A stretch of DNA of 64,000 nt from Arenicella chitinivorans (GCF_014651515.1 NZ_BMXA01000007.1:62001-126000), one strand, 5' to 3'; counted from the first letter of the stretch, positions 44,995 to 53,664 are shown. Numbers and translations are program-made. The notes: generated by a model not told the origin, from the sequence alone.

Positions 44995-45834
44995 CTACAT
45001 AAATCCAAACTTCGGCTCTGGAGCTTCTAAGTCTTCCTTTAACGATTTGGATTTGCTTGGTAGTTTCGTAAGGGGCTCTAGTAATGGATATATCAATTCG
45101 TTCAATGGGGTGTCGCTGATTGCTCCATCGATATCAGTAAGCTTCAGAGGTATCTTGTATTCAAATACGTTGCTATCACCCATACCACACAGATAGTGAA
45201 CAGATCGCCCTTTAAAGCTAAAACTACCTAGAGTCGGGTTTCTGTCAAAGGCGAGAGACTCGAGAAAATATCCTTTTATGCGCATGTAAGATTGAGGGAA
45301 GCGCAAGTACATATATTCGTTTTTTATTGTGAATTGGTAAGGTATTCTGTGATGGCGCTTAATAAAAATGTTGATGACTCTACGAGCTAGTTCAACGCCT
45401 TTGGCCAGTTGAATTACTTGTGCAGAGTGACTATTAACTTGCCCGACCAGATTAGATTTTAATTTTCTCTCCGTAAGTTCTTCTCGGTCAATGGGCGCAG
45501 GCTTTTCAATTCCCTTTTTCAAAGTTGTGCTTGGATGGCGTTTTGAAAAAGTGGCTATGTGCTCCAATGCGAACGTCAGACCTTCAATTTCAAAAACCTC
45601 GGTGTGGCCGTCACCATTACCCTTATCAACGCTATAGTCATCTAGAAAAAGATGAAGAGCCTTCTCTATTTGATAAACCTTACGCTCATTGAGTGTTAGG
45701 CTGTAAGAGTTATCGTAATCCGGTTCAGCAAGCCATGCGAAGCTTTTGCTTCGTTTAAATACGTCATTTGCCTTACCAATTTTGAAGCATTCTTCCTCCG
45801 GAAATATCAACAAGTAAAGTTGGGTTAAATTCAT
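44995..45834 (-). CDS. GIY-YIG-like (T5orf172/MUG113) protein
   Basis: 279 residues. The N-terminal 95 residues resemble the T5orf172 type of GIY-YIG fold: LYLLIFPEEECFKIGKAND, then LFLDDYSVDKGNGDGHTEVF. The rest is mixed and unrecognised. Such proteins are frequent on plasmids, and whether this one cuts DNA is unclear. It is last in a minus-strand run from repA with gaps of 0 to 7 bases, so probably part of the maintenance operon. Confidence 0.55.
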   Translation of the reverse strand: MNLTQLYLLIFPEEECFKIGKANDVFKRSKSFAWLAEPDYDNSYSLTLNERKVYQIEKALHLFLDDYSVDKGNGDGHTEVFEIEGLTFALEHIATFSKRHPSTTLKKGIEKPAPIDREELTERKLKSNLVGQVNSHSAQVIQLAKGVELARRVINIFIKRHHRIPYQFTIKNEYMYLRFPQSYMRIKGYFLESLAFDRNPTLGSFSFKGRSVHYLCGMGDSNVFEYKIPLKLTDIDGAISDTPLNELIYPLLEPLTKLPSKSKSLKEDLEAPEPKFGFM

Positions 45835-45841
45835 AAATAGC

Positions 45842-46132
45842 TCAGGAGTTTAAAAGTAAATTTCGATAGTTTATTAGAGTATTTTTGTCTCTGTCAGAGA
45901 CTTCATTTAGCGCAACTTCTAGCAAATCAAGGAATTGAGGATCTTTCCTCTTTATCCGAGATGCTAAGAAGCCACCTAGAATTATTTTAGCTCTAGTTTC
46001 TTGTTTTCTGGCAGCTTCTCGTTCTCGTGCGTCGATGGCCTTGAGCTGGTTCTTTAACTGTTTTTCTCGCTCAGCAACTTTACGTAACTTTTTTTCTAGT
46101 TCTAACTTTTTCTTGTGGACTGTTTGAGTCAT
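45842..46132 (-). CDS. Coiled-coil accessory protein (MobC/TraD-like)
   Basis: 96 residues. A highly charged helix at 1-45 is followed by KQETRAKIILGGFLASRI, the pattern of small TraD/MobC relaxosome proteins, which help the relaxase at oriT. It lies two bases from the RHH-like gene and seven from the GIY-YIG gene. The assignment is by pattern and context only. Confidence 0.55.
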   Translation of the reverse strand: MTQTVHKKKLELEKKLRKVAEREKQLKNQLKAIDAREREAARKQETRAKIILGGFLASRIKRKDPQFLDLLEVALNEVSDRDKNTLINYRNLLLNS

Positions 46133-46134
46133 AT

Positions 46135-46467
46135 TTACTCCTGGTTATCTAAAAGCTGTTTGTTCAAAGCTGAAAGTGATCGCTCTAGTACTTCAGCTAT
46201 CTTGGGTTTTTTCCCTTCTTTCCTTTTTATGGCCAGAGTCAACTGGTCTAAAACTTCTCCAGCATCTTCGCTGATATAAGTGCTAACTCGATAAGTGCGT
46301 CTTGGCTTTTGTGTTTTAAGTGGAATTGCTTCAGATTGCTCAGGCAAACGAGTATTGGCCACTTCGTTAGATATCTTTGGAGGTGATGCCAGTCCTTTCC
46401 CTCGCGTTTTTCTGTTTTTCTGCAATTCTGCAAAAACGTTTTTCTGATCTTCTGTTTTCACGCGCAA
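46135..46467 (-). CDS. Ribbon-helix-helix-like partner of ParA
   Basis: 110 residues. A basic, unstructured N-terminus is followed by RRTYRVSTYISEDAGEVL, a likely beta strand, and helices to IAEVLERSLSALNKQLL, a ribbon-helix-helix layout like small centromere-binding partners of ParA. The start (TTG 46467, or GTG 46461) abuts the parA stop. Probable role: partition site binding and autoregulation. Confidence 0.55.
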   Translation of the reverse strand: MRVKTEDQKNVFAELQKNRKTRGKGLASPPKISNEVANTRLPEQSEAIPLKTQKPRRTYRVSTYISEDAGEVLDQLTLAIKRKEGKKPKIAEVLERSLSALNKQLLDNQE

Positions 46468-47109
46468 TTACCGGAGAAGTTTTGATAACAACTGGTGGAT
46501 AACTGCTTTAGCGCTGTCGTTAAGTGTTTGGAAAGATGTCTCAGTAATCGAGTAAGAGTCGTTGATTGCTCCACGATAACCGACACGTTCCCAAATCACA
46601 CTTGAGAGAACGTGCGGCGATCTATCACCAAAGTTAGCCATCCCTATATAGTCGATAGCTTGGTTCAATTCTGCAGCTGTTCCTACGCGCGTAAGAACTA
46701 ACACTAGCCTATTCATTGGAACGCCGTCATTTATTAGTTGATAAAGTGTGCCTAGCGACAGGTCGATGTCTTTTTTGCTGGGAGGCGTTGGTAGAACTAC
46801 GAGATCAACATTTTTTGCTATTAAGGCAGTCGCTGAAGTTGCTCTACTGGGTGCATCGATGATTGCCAGGCTTTCATCACTAAAGCAATTTAGTGCGTCT
46901 TTAGCGCTGTTTACGCAATAAACATGAAAGGTTGGATTGATCTCATTTTCTATTCTTGCGGCGAGCCATTGAGATATGGTTCTGTGTTCTTTGTCCAGGT
47001 CGGCTACTGCTACATCAAGCCCATTTATGGCGCATTCGACTGCCATTGCACTTGCGAGACTGGATTTCATCACATTGCCGCTTTGAGATATGAAAGCAAT
47101 TTTATTCAT
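46468..47109 (-). CDS. parA: ParA-like partition ATPase
   Basis: 213 residues, short ParA/MinD type without a DNA-binding N-terminus. The nucleotide-binding loop is altered (ISQSGNVMKSSLASA instead of KGGxGKT), with VADLDKEHRTISQWL and LAIIDAPSR as the following motifs. Such short ParAs pair with RHH proteins and move plasmids to daughter cells. Its promoter probably lies near the iterons just upstream. Confidence 0.75.
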   Translation of the reverse strand: MNKIAFISQSGNVMKSSLASAMAVECAINGLDVAVADLDKEHRTISQWLAARIENEINPTFHVYCVNSAKDALNCFSDESLAIIDAPSRATSATALIAKNVDLVVLPTPPSKKDIDLSLGTLYQLINDGVPMNRLVLVLTRVGTAAELNQAIDYIGMANFGDRSPHVLSSVIWERVGYRGAINDSYSITETSFQTLNDSAKAVIHQLLSKLLR

Positions 47110-47142
47110 AGGATTATTTTACAAAGTCTCATGGTTAAAAAG

Positions 47143-47332
47143 TTGTCCACAATTTCGACCTGTTTAACTACAGGTTTATAGATATCAATATTCATATTAG
47201 GTTGTACCCCCAAATATGCGTATAAATACCGCCAAGTATGCTAAGAAAAACCCCCATTTATGCGTAAATGCATTCAAGGAAAAACTACCGTTTATGCGTG
47301 GATAAATATCTGAATTCACAGCCTTATCCACA
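47143..47332. other. oriV: Plasmid replication origin with iterons and DnaA boxes
   Basis: Four imperfect direct repeats of about 16 bases: CCCCCAAATATGCGTA (47207), ACCGCCAAGTATGCTA (47228), CCCCCATTTATGCGTA (47251) and CTACCGTTTATGCGTG (47285), at steps of 21, 23 and 34 bases. A perfect DnaA box TTATCCACA is at 47324-47332, overlapping the repA stop, and a close match TTGTCCACA is at 47143-47151. The spacer is AT-rich. This is the layout of iteron-controlled plasmid origins. Confidence 0.85.
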
Positions 47333-48196
47333 ACTACTTGTCTTGGCTGGTACGTGAGTTGGGCTAGGGTGAAGGCGCACAAACCCGTATTTAAGTTCAA
47401 CATTCACATCCGGGTAAATTGCCTTTATCGTCGCCAGGTATTTTTTAAAGGCTTCTTGAAATCGGTTTAAACCTTTCTTGTCACTTGCATACCCAGTTCC
47501 AAATTGTGCTTTTAGACTTACCCAAGAAATATCAACACGCCTCTTTAGATGGCTCATTTTGTAAGTGAGCCAAATATATATATCCATGGCCATAGGCGAG
47601 TTTTTGAGCAGGTGCAGGGCTCTCATGTCTACGGGAGCCGAGCTTTCTAGAATGTGGTTATAGAACTCATCAGAGAGCTCTATAAATGAGCCGTTATAGC
47701 CACTACTGGTTTCGATTAGAGGTGTCCACCAGTATTGTTGTCTGCGAGTCAGAGATAGCGTTTCAATCGTTTCCTTGTCGTCATCTTTAAAGTGATGGCC
47801 GATGGAGCATGAGAACAAGCTTATAAACTGTTTCTTTACCCGCTTAATGCTCCCTTTCTCTCCGCCTGTTGATGTCATGCTCAACACCTTCAAAAACTGA
47901 GCGAGTGAACGATGAATATCTATGTGTTTAGACTTTTTAAGCATCACCTCAGCAGCTACCCAAGCCATGATTATTCTCGGCAGCCCTCCATAGGGGAGTC
48001 CTACTCCGTTTACGTCGGCATAAGTCACTTTAAGCTTGCCGTCAACACGCTCAAATATTCTCTCTTGAGTAGCCCTGTGTGGCATGGTTGCTCTTATGAG
48101 ATTTGTGGGCATATAGCCTATTGCGCCAGCTTGAAAGGCGCTGTGCATTTGAATAACAGCGGCACCCTCGATCAACCGCTTCTGATGGCGTGTCAT
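47324..48196 (-). CDS. repA: RepA replication initiator (PF04796-like)
   Basis: 290 residues. GVGLPYGGLPRIIMAWVAAE followed by DIHRSLAQFLKVLSMTSTGG, then the basic RVKKQFISLFSCS, are the core of the plasmid RepA family that binds iterons. It is encoded directly next to the iterons, which it should recognise to start replication. Its presence on an integrated element means that the excised form could replicate as a plasmid. Confidence 0.85.
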   Translation of the reverse strand: MTRHQKRLIEGAAVIQMHSAFQAGAIGYMPTNLIRATMPHRATQERIFERVDGKLKVTYADVNGVGLPYGGLPRIIMAWVAAEVMLKKSKHIDIHRSLAQFLKVLSMTSTGGEKGSIKRVKKQFISLFSCSIGHHFKDDDKETIETLSLTRRQQYWWTPLIETSSGYNGSFIELSDEFYNHILESSAPVDMRALHLLKNSPMAMDIYIWLTYKMSHLKRRVDISWVSLKAQFGTGYASDKKGLNRFQEAFKKYLATIKAIYPDVNVELKYGFVRLHPSPTHVPAKTSSCG

Positions 48197-48221
48197 GGTG
48201 ATTATCAGCCGAAGACGTTGG

Positions 48222-48446
48222 CTATTCAGCCGAGAATTTCTCTTGGAGCTCAGCTACACAATCAGCTTTGAAATAGACTCTGCGGCCAATTTTTACTTTG
48301 CCTGCGTTCAAATGGCGCGATAAAGGATCATCTTTACAGAGTGATACGCGTAGTCCTTCTGGGCTGCGACCTAAAAACTCTGCAACAGCGCCCATCTTCA
48401 ACAGAGGGCCATACGTCTTTTGCAAGTAATCTAGCGTAGTGTTCAT
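48222..48446 (-). CDS. Small helix-turn-helix protein
   Basis: 74 residues. MGAVAEFLGRSPEGLRVSLC resembles a short winged/MerR-like helix-turn-helix, followed by IGRRVYFKADCVAEL, the AlpA-like ending common in small regulators and excisionases. It lies 25 bases upstream of repA on the same strand. It could regulate repA or act in excision. Confidence 0.6.
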   Translation of the reverse strand: MNTTLDYLQKTYGPLLKMGAVAEFLGRSPEGLRVSLCKDDPLSRHLNAGKVKIGRRVYFKADCVAELQEKFSAE

Positions 48447-48540
48447 GTTGTTTACCTTTACTTTACGTTGTTAACGCAATATAAAAAGGTAATGAAACAT
48501 TATCCCCCCAAATTTATTGCCAATTAAATCGGGAAGTCAT
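48447..48540. promoter_or_regulatory. Divergent promoter region with GTTAAC dyad
   Basis: The gap between the divergent HTH gene and the gene at 48541 holds the palindrome-like TTACGTTGTTAACGCAA near 48462-48478. It is a likely operator for the small HTH protein. Promoter boxes were not clear. Confidence 0.35.
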
Positions 48541-49446
48541 ATGGCTAGTAGAGGTAGAGGAAGAGACGCGAAGGCTACTAAGCTAGAAAAGTCTATTCGG
48601 ACCAAGGTTTGGCTGCATCATCTTTGCAAGGTTACTGGGGCTGAATCAATCAACCATCTTGGTAGAATCTTGGATGATACCGATGAAAAAGCGAGTTCAA
48701 AATGGCATTTATATGCTGCTGGCTCTAATGCCGGGCCCTTAGTTAGGGACCGAATAGAAAATTTAGTTCCTAGCTCCAGCTATATATATTGCTCAGGGCC
48801 CGCCGATTCCTATTTATTCGATGCTATGTGGTCGGATATGGCTCGCATCCATGAGTTAATCGAAGAGGGTGATGGAGAGTTTGTATGGTTAAACGCCATA
48901 TTACCGCACGGCTATCTTCGGCAAGCAGACAATCAATCATTGAAAGCCGTTATCGGCGGCTTATTAGTATTCTTGAGAGATGAAAACTTTGATAGTTCTG
49001 AAGTCGAATTTTTGGGTAGACGCACACCACTAAGCTTTGTGAGTGGTTGCATTCTAGTTTTCAGGTTTTGCCTAGAAAGGGACTATTACCATCATTTTTC
49101 CTATGTACTCGAGATGGCTGATGTTTTAATCGAGTGTTTAAGTGACGAATCTATAAGTCTTGAGCTTAGTGAAATAGGAATTCTTGAAGAAATGTTCATT
49201 TGGCTATATCGAGCCTTGTTTGTTTGGTGTGGATATAGTCAAACCGGTATCTATTATCAAGCTTTTGCTAACTTTCCTGACGAAGAGAGTTTTTTGTTGT
49301 CTCCATCCATATTCCATAAAAATTACAAAAATATTTCTAGTGATATTGTTCGAGAATATGGGGCTGAGTATCGGGAAGATTTACAGTCCCAAGAAAATGC
49401 GGCTGACAACGCATCAAGATTCGATAATGAATTTGCGAAACTTTAA
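48541..49446 (+). CDS. Element cargo protein of unknown function
   Basis: 301 residues from ATG 48541 (GGGAA upstream; the frame runs from TTG 48517). Basic N-terminus (ASRGRGRDAKATKLEKSIRT), then a possible DNA-binding KVTGAESINHLGRIL, the rest helical and acidic with many aromatic residues. No family recognised. First of four plus-strand genes at the right end of the element. Confidence 0.55.
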   Translation: MASRGRGRDAKATKLEKSIRTKVWLHHLCKVTGAESINHLGRILDDTDEKASSKWHLYAAGSNAGPLVRDRIENLVPSSSYIYCSGPADSYLFDAMWSDMARIHELIEEGDGEFVWLNAILPHGYLRQADNQSLKAVIGGLLVFLRDENFDSSEVEFLGRRTPLSFVSGCILVFRFCLERDYYHHFSYVLEMADVLIECLSDESISLELSEIGILEEMFIWLYRALFVWCGYSQTGIYYQAFANFPDEESFLLSPSIFHKNYKNISSDIVREYGAEYREDLQSQENAADNASRFDNEFAKL

Positions 49447-49476
49447 ATAGATCCTTTTTGGGCATGCGTAGACGTC

Positions 49477-50391
49477 ATGAAATTATCTGACTATTGGCAA
49501 AATTTTGAACTTCTAAAAGAAATAGAAGTAGCTGGCGGGTTTATTTACGATGGATTGCGCGCCCTCCATGAGATCGAGTACCTTCATCATGAAACAGAAA
49601 TTTTTAGTGTCCTCTATAATCTATCCGTCGGACTGGAGCGATTGATCAAGGTGTCGATCATACTTCTAGAGTATGAAGATGGAATCGATCCTATCCAGTT
49701 CGAAAAGACTCTAATAACACACAATCATTCTGAGCTAATTTCAAGAGTCCAGAAACAACAGAATCTACGCTTAGGTAAAGCACATAATGAGTTTTTGTCA
49801 TTGCTTGCTAAATTCTATAAAAGTTACAGGTATGACCGATATAGTCTGGATACTGTAAAAGAATTGTCTAAAGAAAAAGAGGCACTAATTTCGTTCTTAG
49901 ATAAGCATATAGAGCTTGAATTTAGCTCGAATATACTTGGTGATTCATTTGTTTCTAATACTAGAAAGACTAAGAAGTTTATTGGAAAGTTAGTGCGTAA
50001 AGTGGTGGACGAAATTTACAGTGTGATCAGAAACGAATCCTATAGAAAAAATATATATACCTATGAAGTACGTTCAAAGTCTAAAGCTTATAAGTTTATC
50101 TTGGGAGATGATGTGGACTTTTCTTTGGAAGATATCTTATGGAAGGAGTTGTTAATTTTTCTGCTCTCATACAAGGGTAAATCAGACCACCTTGATTTTA
50201 TAAAAAGTTTTGACCCTCTGAATTTTGATATCGCTATGCTGCGCGAGTATTTAGACGCAGTTAAAAATGATGTTGATAAAATAGGATTAATCGACGAGTT
50301 AGAATATCTCTATGAAGACGTTGAAAATAAGTCTGAAAGGTTTGAGAGGCTTAAATATATGAATGCTAAAGACGTTTTCTTTGACAGCTAA
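49477..50391 (+). CDS. HEPN-like helical protein of unknown function
   Basis: 304 residues, almost wholly helical. YNLSVGLERLIKVSIIL, then LITHNHSELISRV, resembles HEPN-type helical domains found in toxins and abortive-infection proteins, but the catalytic R-x4-6-H motif is not clear. AT-rich codon use. It is 30 bases downstream of the preceding cargo gene. A defence role is an inference from shape and location. Confidence 0.5.
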   Translation: MKLSDYWQNFELLKEIEVAGGFIYDGLRALHEIEYLHHETEIFSVLYNLSVGLERLIKVSIILLEYEDGIDPIQFEKTLITHNHSELISRVQKQQNLRLGKAHNEFLSLLAKFYKSYRYDRYSLDTVKELSKEKEALISFLDKHIELEFSSNILGDSFVSNTRKTKKFIGKLVRKVVDEIYSVIRNESYRKNIYTYEVRSKSKAYKFILGDDVDFSLEDILWKELLIFLLSYKGKSDHLDFIKSFDPLNFDIAMLREYLDAVKNDVDKIGLIDELEYLYEDVENKSERFERLKYMNAKDVFFDS

Positions 50392-50457
50392 TTAGTTACA
50401 TGGTCTTTAAATAACTATCAATAAAACCGTTTAGTTTTTGAAAAAGAGATTTAGTAA

Positions 50458-50904
50458 ATGAGTAATTGGATGCCTAGTCTAGATACCATCAGCTCCGTAA
50501 GCTCCATTATTGGGTTGATAGTGACTATATTGATATTGTTTGAGGCAAGAAAGATTAGAATTTCTTTTCTGCGTAGAGCAAGATTACCTGAGCTCAATAG
50601 AGATTTGGCGAAATCGGCTTCCCAATTATCCGATCAATTGAAAGAATGGGAGGTTGATAAAACCTCTGCTTTAAAAACTTTTTCAACCATCAAAGCTTTA
50701 CTTGAAAGTATAAGGCCCAAGTTGCCATCAGTTGAAAAAAAGAAATTAGATGATTATTTAGCTAAGCTTCACCCTAAAAAATGCCTAGTTTTGGATGGAA
50801 ACCTTTCTGGTCTTACAGAAGATGAGGCGTGGAAACGCTACACAGAACTAAGCGGCTTGATGACGACACTTCAGCAATTGGTAAAAGATTCAAAATGGGA
50901 TTAA
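50458..50904 (+). CDS. Membrane-anchored coiled-coil protein
   Basis: 148 residues. One N-terminal membrane helix (SSIIGLIVTILILFEARKI), then a helical soluble part with SASQLSDQLKEWEVD. No family recognised. Next gene starts three bases later, so the two are coupled. Confidence 0.5.
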   Translation: MSNWMPSLDTISSVSSIIGLIVTILILFEARKIRISFLRRARLPELNRDLAKSASQLSDQLKEWEVDKTSALKTFSTIKALLESIRPKLPSVEKKKLDDYLAKLHPKKCLVLDGNLSGLTEDEAWKRYTELSGLMTTLQQLVKDSKWD

Positions 50905-50906
50905 TT

Positions 50907-51278
50907 ATGAGTACTGAAAGTAAAACAACACAGCTGATTACAAAATTAATCCGTGAAACTTCTAACGGGAATGTTGAGTGGACAGTTAAAGATGCGCCCC
51001 GAGCATTAAATTACGAAACAGAACAATCTGTTCCTCTATACTTACAAACCGAATATAAAGGTAGGAAATTGGGGGTCTACGATCTACGTACTAAATATTT
51101 TACCGATGAGGATGAGTATCATTGGATTGAAGGCGTTGGCTTTTGTATCGTTGATGACAAAGGACGAGTTGTTTGGGAAGCGAATGAAAGTTCTCTCGCC
51201 TTAGGTGATCTTTTTAAGACAGCTAGAGAACAGGCCTCTGGAGTTGACGATATTCTTGATGATTTACTCGAGATGTAA
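50907..51278 (+). CDS. Small acidic protein of unknown function
   Basis: 123 residues from ATG 50907, preceded by GGGATTA; the frame is open from 50829 but would overlap the upstream gene. Contains GNVEWTVKDAPRAL, SVPLYLQTEYKGRKLGVYD and HWIEGVGFCIVDDKGRVVWE, a beta-rich pattern, and an acidic end. No family recognised. Confidence 0.5.
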   Translation: MSTESKTTQLITKLIRETSNGNVEWTVKDAPRALNYETEQSVPLYLQTEYKGRKLGVYDLRTKYFTDEDEYHWIEGVGFCIVDDKGRVVWEANESSLALGDLFKTAREQASGVDDILDDLLEM

Positions 51279-51412
51279 AACAAAAGCATTTACAGATTCG
51301 ATATGTTTTATTTCAAATGAAGGTGGTTAGTTGAAAAATGGAGTATCCAGAACTAACTTATTGGGGCTTTGGCTCAGGTTCTATATTTTTACAACCAAGC
51401 AGAGTACGGTAC

Positions 51413-52402
51413 TTACCAAATAGATAAAGATTTCGATGCCTTTGATGCCATGGGCCGTGCGCCCGGTATGGTTTTTGCCAGTTCTTCTCCTTTCGTGATA
51501 ACGTTTTTGACAATATTGGGGAGGTAATCTGCGTCGTTGGTGTTGACTCGGAGGTTGACTGTTGTACCTTTTGATGGCGTGATGATCACTTGATCTTGCT
51601 CATTTCTAAGCGACAGCATTACATCATTACTCACGATAGAGAATCCCCCTAGTTGCTTGCCGAGTTGAGAGAGAACGTACAAGCCAAAGCCTGAGTTTTG
51701 CCACCTATCTTCGTTTAGTGGAGCTACTTCTGAAGATATTCCTGGCAGTAAAGCCATTCTTATAGCGGATCTCTTATTCGCAATGTTATGCGCTGCCGAG
51801 AGGCTTTCAGCGATACCGATACCCTCGTCAGATATTGATATTTCAGCAAAGCCATCGGCCCATTTTTGAGCCATCATAAAGCATTCTTTTGCTTTTGAAT
51901 GTTCAAATACATTTCTTATTATTTCGCGCATACAATACCCTAGGAAGTCGGCGGCATAGGCGTCTCTTGAGTTAGGGTACAAAATTTTCACTAGTTCGTT
52001 TGACCTATTTTCAATCTCTACTTGGAGCACATTTTCACTCTCTTCGAGTTCAGATTTTTGAATAGATTTAATTGGAATATAGTTTGTGTTTCCGTATGTT
52101 GAGTTAACGGGGTTTCCTGCGTCTATACCTACAAACTTAAAGAAGCCAAAGTGTTGCAGATAGGAGCAAGCCTCATTTGATCGATGGCCACTTACACTAG
52201 TGCGTAGCTGTTTCTTAAAGCGCTGTTTTGTAATATTCCTAATGCCGACCGCTAGCCCTAGTGCTCCAGAAGGGTAAACCCAGCCTAGGTTGCTAAAATC
52301 CAAAGTAATATGAGCTACGTCTTTTACTCGCCATATTTCGTTTATGAAGCCTGCTGCTGAAACGTCATGCAAATTTCTTGGACAGTAAATTGTTTCGCTC
52401 AT
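51413..52402 (-). CDS. STAS-like plus GHKL ATPase fusion protein
   Basis: 329 residues. The first 100 look like a STAS-type domain (HITLDFSNLGWVYPSGALG). Residues 160-290 form a GHKL histidine-kinase-like ATPase: YCMREIIRNVFEHSKAKECF (N box), ISISDEGIGIAESL (G1 box) and SGFGLYVLSQLGKQLGG (G2). There is no dimerisation or phospho-histidine domain, so it is not a normal kinase. It resembles anti-sigma or conflict-type ATPases. It lies next to the integrase, divergent from the small cargo genes. Confidence 0.65.
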   Translation of the reverse strand: MSETIYCPRNLHDVSAAGFINEIWRVKDVAHITLDFSNLGWVYPSGALGLAVGIRNITKQRFKKQLRTSVSGHRSNEACSYLQHFGFFKFVGIDAGNPVNSTYGNTNYIPIKSIQKSELEESENVLQVEIENRSNELVKILYPNSRDAYAADFLGYCMREIIRNVFEHSKAKECFMMAQKWADGFAEISISDEGIGIAESLSAAHNIANKRSAIRMALLPGISSEVAPLNEDRWQNSGFGLYVLSQLGKQLGGFSIVSNDVMLSLRNEQDQVIITPSKGTTVNLRVNTNDADYLPNIVKNVITKGEELAKTIPGARPMASKASKSLSIW

Positions 52403-52445
52403 TCTTTCTAATTATTCGATGGCCACGCCATGATTATCGTAGTGA

Positions 52446-53480
52446 TTAAATTTTAGATATTTTATTTACTAAATCTTCGTTTCTAAGGTGAGTGTACCTC
52501 TTAAGCATTTGCATTGATCTATGACCAGTAATTGAAGCAACCTCTTGGTCAGTTAGTCCTGCTTCGACAAACCTGCTTGTGGCTTCATGTCGAAGATCAT
52601 GGAATCTCAAATTTGTAATTTCAGCTCTTTTTAACGCAGAGCTCCAAACTCTATTCAAAGTGTATGGTCTACGGTTGCCGTCTTTTCCAGGTTCGCCATA
52701 AAATAGTAAATTAGTATCTAAAGGGCGAATAGGGTGCTGCAGAACTTCTTTGAATACAGCTTTTGCTTTGTCTGATAGAGGTATTGTTCGTGAGTCGTTG
52801 TTCTTTGTATTGTGAATAGTAAGAACACCTCTCTTGAGATTAACTCTTGATTTTTCGAGCCCAAGAATCTCGCCTTGTCGCATAGCTGTATATAAAGCTA
52901 TGCGAACTATCCATCCTAAGAAGGGGTTGCTGTGTTGGTTGCAGGCTCTAAGTAGGCGATCTTCCTCGTCATCAACGAGCCTTCTGTCTCGGCCAGCTCC
53001 GGGGCTAGGTTTCCGTACATTCATTACAGGATTTGAGACTAGGCCTAATCCCCATTCTTTGATTGCAGTGGAATAGAGGTGGCTGAGAAGGGCGAGCTCT
53101 AAACGAATCGTGCTTGCGCTTTTTCCTTCTTCTGCTCTTTTGTCTCTATACTTAGCGATGATTTCTGTATTTAGTGCAGTCATACTATAGCGGCCAAGTT
53201 CTTGACTTAGCTGATCTGCACGGCCAAATTCTCGTTTTTGAGTGGTTGGCTTTTTCGTTGGCGTAACTTCTTTTGTATATCTGAGCAATGCCTGGGCGAT
53301 GGTGAGCTTTTCAGAGTGATTTCTTGGTATATAGATACCGCGAATGATTTCGTCTTCGGTAGTGCGTGCCCAGTCCTCTGCGTCGCGTTTTATACGGAAT
53401 GTTTTAGATACTTTTGGCCAGCCAGAGCGACGGATAATTGCCTTCCATTTTCCTGAGTCTGTCTTGGTTATTGTGGCCAT
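52446..53480 (-). CDS. int: Tyrosine recombinase (integrase) of the element
   Basis: 344 residues from ATG 53480 (MATITKTDSGKWKAII); the longer frame from 53546 is unlikely. The arm-binding N-terminus and core domain are followed by all catalytic residues: TAMRQGEILGLEKSR, HDLRHEATSR, TGHRSMQ and KRYTH (Arg, His-x-x-Arg, His, Tyr). It lies 109 bases from the tRNA-Phe gene. It should catalyse integration and excision at tRNA-Phe. Confidence 0.92.
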   Translation of the reverse strand: MATITKTDSGKWKAIIRRSGWPKVSKTFRIKRDAEDWARTTEDEIIRGIYIPRNHSEKLTIAQALLRYTKEVTPTKKPTTQKREFGRADQLSQELGRYSMTALNTEIIAKYRDKRAEEGKSASTIRLELALLSHLYSTAIKEWGLGLVSNPVMNVRKPSPGAGRDRRLVDDEEDRLLRACNQHSNPFLGWIVRIALYTAMRQGEILGLEKSRVNLKRGVLTIHNTKNNDSRTIPLSDKAKAVFKEVLQHPIRPLDTNLLFYGEPGKDGNRRPYTLNRVWSSALKRAEITNLRFHDLRHEATSRFVEAGLTDQEVASITGHRSMQMLKRYTHLRNEDLVNKISKI

Positions 53481-53503
53481 ATACAAGTACCGAATCTGAG
53501 CAG

Positions 53504-53521
53504 TGTACCCAAATTGTACCC
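53504..53521. promoter_or_regulatory. Integrase arm-type repeat, right end
   Basis: TGTACCCAAATTGTACCC, a direct repeat of TGTACCC, has a partner TGTACCTAATTTGTACCC at 28673-28690 near the left end. Such repeats near att cores are usual integrase or excisionase arm sites. Confidence 0.5.
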
Positions 53522-53582
53522 TTTGGCGAAAGGCAAGGGAAATCAACGAAAGGACGTTTCGTCAAGCCATTGAAATTAAAAG

Positions 53583-53635
53583 ATAAAATGGTGGCCAGGG
53601 ACAGAATCGAACTGCCGACACGGGGATTTTCAGTC
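53583..53635. repeat. attR: Right attachment site within tRNA-Phe
   Basis: Copy of the 53-bp sequence also at 28500-28552. Here it is part of the intact tRNA-Phe gene, so the element supplied a functional 3' end to the tRNA on integration. Element length between repeats is about 25.1 kb. Confidence 0.9.
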
Positions 53636-53664
53636 CCCTGCTCTACCGACTGAGCTACCTGGCC
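53589..53664 (-). tRNA. tRNA-Phe (GAA anticodon)
   Basis: 76 bases including encoded CCA. The acceptor stem GGCCAGG pairs with CCTGGCC, the D arm has AGCTCAGTCGGTAGAGC, the anticodon loop is CTGAAAA (anticodon GAA), and the T arm GGCAGTTCGATTCTGTC is normal. Integration site of the mobile element. Confidence 0.95.
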
